Assembly: GCA_013397845.1 (NCBI GenBank)
Contig: VZTG01001883.1
Span: 2,925,649 to 2,989,648, forward strand
Direction: 5' to 3'
DNA length: 64,000 bases
DNA from: Melanocharis versteri
Lineage: Eukaryota > Chordata > Aves > Passeriformes > Melanocharitidae
Part shown: piece after piece, positions 61,357-64,000 of the stretch
Layout of the letters: each line of letters opens with the position of its first letter
Position numbering within the stretch: the stretch's first letter is position 1
The notes under the pieces: generated by a model
Told to the model about the DNA's origin: nothing
Database searches by the model: none
What the model saw: only the letters and a program-made list of their open reading frames with translations
Program-made: the position numbers and the translations under genes

Positions 61357-62147
61357 TGTTGTGGTTTGACACTGGCCCATCCCCAGGCACCCACAAGAGT
61401 CTCTCGCTCACCCTCCCCTACCACAGCCGCGCAAAAGGAGGGAAAGGGGAGAAAAAGTTAACAAAGGCTTCATGAGATAAGGAGACCGGGAGAAATATTT
61501 CAAGGGCAAAACAGGCTCAACCTTAGTTGCTAAGTGAAATTTTTTACTGACAGAATCAGAGTAGGATAATGAGAAGTAAAATAAGCCCTTAGAACACCTT
61601 CCCCTCCCAGGCCCTCCCTCCTTCCAACAGCACAGGGACACAGGGCAGGGGGGTTTTGGTCAGTTCATCACTGAGATTTTCTTCTGCTGCTCCAGGAGAN
61701 ATGGCTGCGGGTGGATCTCTGCATCCCCCGTGGATCTCCAGGGGCGCAGCTGCTTCACCATGGTCTCTTCACCACCGCCTGCAGAGGAATCTCGGCTCCT
61801 CTGGTGCCTGGAGCACCTCCTCCCCTTCCTTCTCCAGTGACCTTGGTGTTGCCATGTTGTTTCCCTCACATATTCTCACCTCCTCCTCTTCTCTGACTAG
61901 AAGCCAAAAACCCATGACTTGATGTTTTAATTTTCTTCTGAAATATGTCATCACAGAGGCACTACCAGCCTCTCTCATTGACCCAGTTTTGGCCAGCAGC
62001 ACGTCCATCTTCAGAGCCATCAGCCATTGGCTCTGCTGGACATGGTGGAAGCTTCCAGCAGCTTCTCACAGGAGCCACCTTTGTGGCCCCCCTGCTACCC
62101 AGAACCAGGCCGTGCCAAACCAATGCAAAACCAAATTATAGCAAACA
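61357..62147 (-). mobile_element. Solo LTR of an avian ERVL-type endogenous retrovirus, 791 bp, antisense
   Basis: The plus strand begins TGTTGTGGTTTGACACTGG and ends ATAGCAAACA, giving TG...CA termini, with the retroviral sense on the minus strand. The minus strand opens with TGTTTGCTATAATTTGG, then TTTGGCACGGCCTGGTTCTG and AGCAGGGGGGCCAC, followed by a degraded TATA region near 61950, a GGAGGAGGTGCTCCAGGCAC block, and the 3' part with TTATCTCATGAAG. This layout matches a widespread avian ERVL-type LTR group that I know by its 'AGCAGGGGGGCCAC' and 'GGAGGTGCTCCAGGCACC' segments. The minus-strand site where the family has AATAAA reads AGTAAA (61543-61548), so the poly(A) signal is degraded. 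I see no perfect 5-bp duplication (AAACC versus CTGAA), so it may be truncated or a product of recombination between copies. No coding remains. One N at 61700. Confidence 0.8.
61700..61700. other. Ambiguous base (N) in the assembly
   Basis: The only non-ACGT base in the window; it sits in the middle of the ERVL-type LTR between GGAGA and ATGGCTGCGG. Multi-copy LTRs are frequent sites of unresolved consensus calls. Confidence 0.98.
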
Positions 62148-64000
62148 CTGAATATAACTAAAACCCACTTGTGTGTCACACTCCATTCTGTTCAGATTCC
62201 CTGTCCTCATCCAATGACAATGGTGTGTTTGCACAGACCTTCACTTCCCTGCAGCCCCTGTAGAATAGTTATTCTGCTCTGACTTCAGCCAACATAGGAA
62301 ACAATTGAGTTCAAAACAATAACCAACGTCTCTTACACTTCTGTCTCTTACACAATAACATTACACATGGAAAAAGTAGTAATTTATCTTAGCTATATGA
62401 GTGTACGGCACAGAAGTCTTAAAGAGGCACCTCTAAGTACCAAAACGAAGTAAAAAAATATATACATTCTTTCATATAATTTCTCCTTTGACCATGTCCC
62501 CATTTTCAGGACAGAATATGCTGTTTACACAATCAAAGCTCCACGGAGCATTTCCTTTTTCAAAGGTTAGTCAGTGTGATATATTTTGGTAGCTGCCAAA
62601 GGAACTTTTTTACTACAACACCTCACTATGAGAAGAAAGTATAAACTATCAAAATACCTAGAGACTGCAGTCTGAAGAAAAAGGGGGTGTGTAGGGGCAA
62701 TGAGGGAAAGCTTCAGTAATATAAAGCCATGAACACTCATGTTTTCATTTGAAAGTACATGAACAAGAGTGCTTATTTTAGCCACTTAAAACAACAATAA
62801 CTAAGTCAGGAAAGATCATTATACTGGAATTAAGGAAACTATGCATTTATAAAAACAGTCTCCAATAACAAAGTCCCTTCTGGAGAAATGCTACCTTCTC
62901 TGCTGAATGCTAAGCAATCATTTTGAGCTCAGCTAATTATTAGTAGCTTGAAATGCACAGAGTTAATAAAGTGCAGCCCTATAAAGTTTTCATTGTTGCT
63001 GGTAGTGTTACTCTGTCCCTAAATATTTGGAGATTTTCTTTCCTTCCCCTGCTGTTTCTTTCCAGTGCATTTTTAGAAATAGGTACATTTGACTACTGTT
63101 GATTTTGTATAGAAAGAAAAAAACAACGAAACAATGAAAGCAACTGCCAGCAAAGAACTGGAGTAAATCCCATCAGTGAATGACAATGTTACAAAACAAA
63201 ATCCTGTGTACTTAGGAAAAAAAACAAGACCAAACACACCCGCCTCCCCCAGACAACAACAAAAAACCCAAAAGCCAACAACACCAAAAGGCCTTTACAA
63301 AGTAAGGACATAATTGCCAAATAGTGGATAAAGTTTTACTGTATCAGTTTGGCAAAAAGCACCAACGTGAATAAATGATGTTTCATGTAACACCAAAATT
63401 CAAATACTGGTCCTACTGAAATCTGGATGAAGCCAAATTTTTTGCAAAAATTACATAAGGTGTTGGTTTTTAAATTCTTTCCTAACTGTTAACAAGCAAT
63501 CTGCATGCTTTTGGAAGAAATATTTCAACAGGAAAATTGTCATTTCATGTAACCATGCACTGGTAATAGATTTTCCATCACAAGTATCTTAGCTTAAGCA
63601 TTTTGGTCATCAGTCAGTAACATACCATATAAATTATAATTATATCCATTTGAAAATAAGAAGCATGTAAGTTTATGCTTTTATGAATAAAGATCTAGTC
63701 AAATATATCTGTCAAGTTAAAGGCATTTCTCAGAGTCATACCTGAATTCTGAATTTAGGGATTTAGGTGTATCTTTACCTTTTCAGAGGGAATCAGTACA
63801 TATCAATCCAGATGCCATTGGTTGCTGGTTTTATTTTTTATGTAATGTATGCTTGCTGGAGAGTTTTATCTTGGTGTGTTTTCCAATATAATTGCCTTCC
63901 TATAATTTATTTCTATTGAAAACATGCTTGTTCTGGTTTAGTGCCTAAATAGGAATCAAAGCTCTTATACAGAGGCACATATGTGTGAAAACACCAGCCT
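62148..64000. other. A+T-rich unique sequence, no gene seen
   Basis: No gene recognised. A C/A-rich tract lies at 63220-63292 (AACCCAAAAGCC, ACAACACC), the complement in kind of the T/G tracts elsewhere. Small open frames here are of chance length. Confidence 0.5.
63220..63292. repeat. C/A-rich low-complexity tract
   Basis: About 70 bases almost without T or G on the plus strand, with AAAACAAGACC, ACACACCCGCCTCCCCC and CAACAACAAAAAACC. Low complexity with several C-runs, with G-runs on the minus strand. No gene nearby. Confidence 0.75.

Overview
The window looks like about 64 kb of A+T-rich, non-coding bird nuclear DNA (gene desert or the inside of a very long intron). The evidence is the repeat content: five clear CR1 LINE fragments with the avian type of 3' end (degenerate copies of an ATTCTATG-like octamer), two solo LTRs of avian endogenous-retrovirus type, and scattered remnants of old amniote MIR/L2-type repeats. 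There are no Alu or L1 elements and nothing bacterial. The exact species cannot be told; the CR1 and LTR types suit a neoavian bird, possibly a passerine.

Layout. 1-17.3 kb: unique A+T-rich sequence with a CpG-bearing 104-codon open frame (6.3-6.6 kb), a splice-flanked exon-like segment (4.5 kb), a possible MIR scrap (13.9 kb) and simple repeats. 17.36-17.67 kb: old CR1 on the plus strand. 20.29-20.93 kb: CR1 on the minus strand with recognisable reverse-transcriptase C-terminal coding remains. 22.65-23.07 kb: a CpG-enriched unique block. 25.3 kb: a purine tract. 29.1-31.4 kb: a 45-bp direct repeat 1.9 kb apart, bracketing an A25 run and a T/G-rich tract, next to a G+C-rich islet of unknown origin. 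35.5 kb: old CR1 on the plus strand. 41-49 kb: two strong palindromes, a CTCF-like motif, two MIR-like remnants and a perfect pentanucleotide array. 55.7-62.1 kb: a transposable-element cluster containing a 1.8-kb CR1 with an internal deletion through the RT catalytic core, a 525-bp solo LTR, a short CR1 tail and a 791-bp solo LTR in the opposite orientation.

I found no intact protein-coding gene, tRNA, rRNA or CRISPR array. The open reading frames other than CR1 remains are of a length expected by chance in DNA of this composition. The most rewarding items are the LTR with TATA box, poly(A) signal and splice-donor-like site at 59.6-60.1 kb, the deleted CR1, the 45-bp direct repeat, the 20-bp perfect palindrome at 41.26 kb, the hairpin at 28.14 kb, and the CpG-rich unique blocks, which may be conserved regulatory elements or exons. 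None of these amounts to a demonstrable new biological system.
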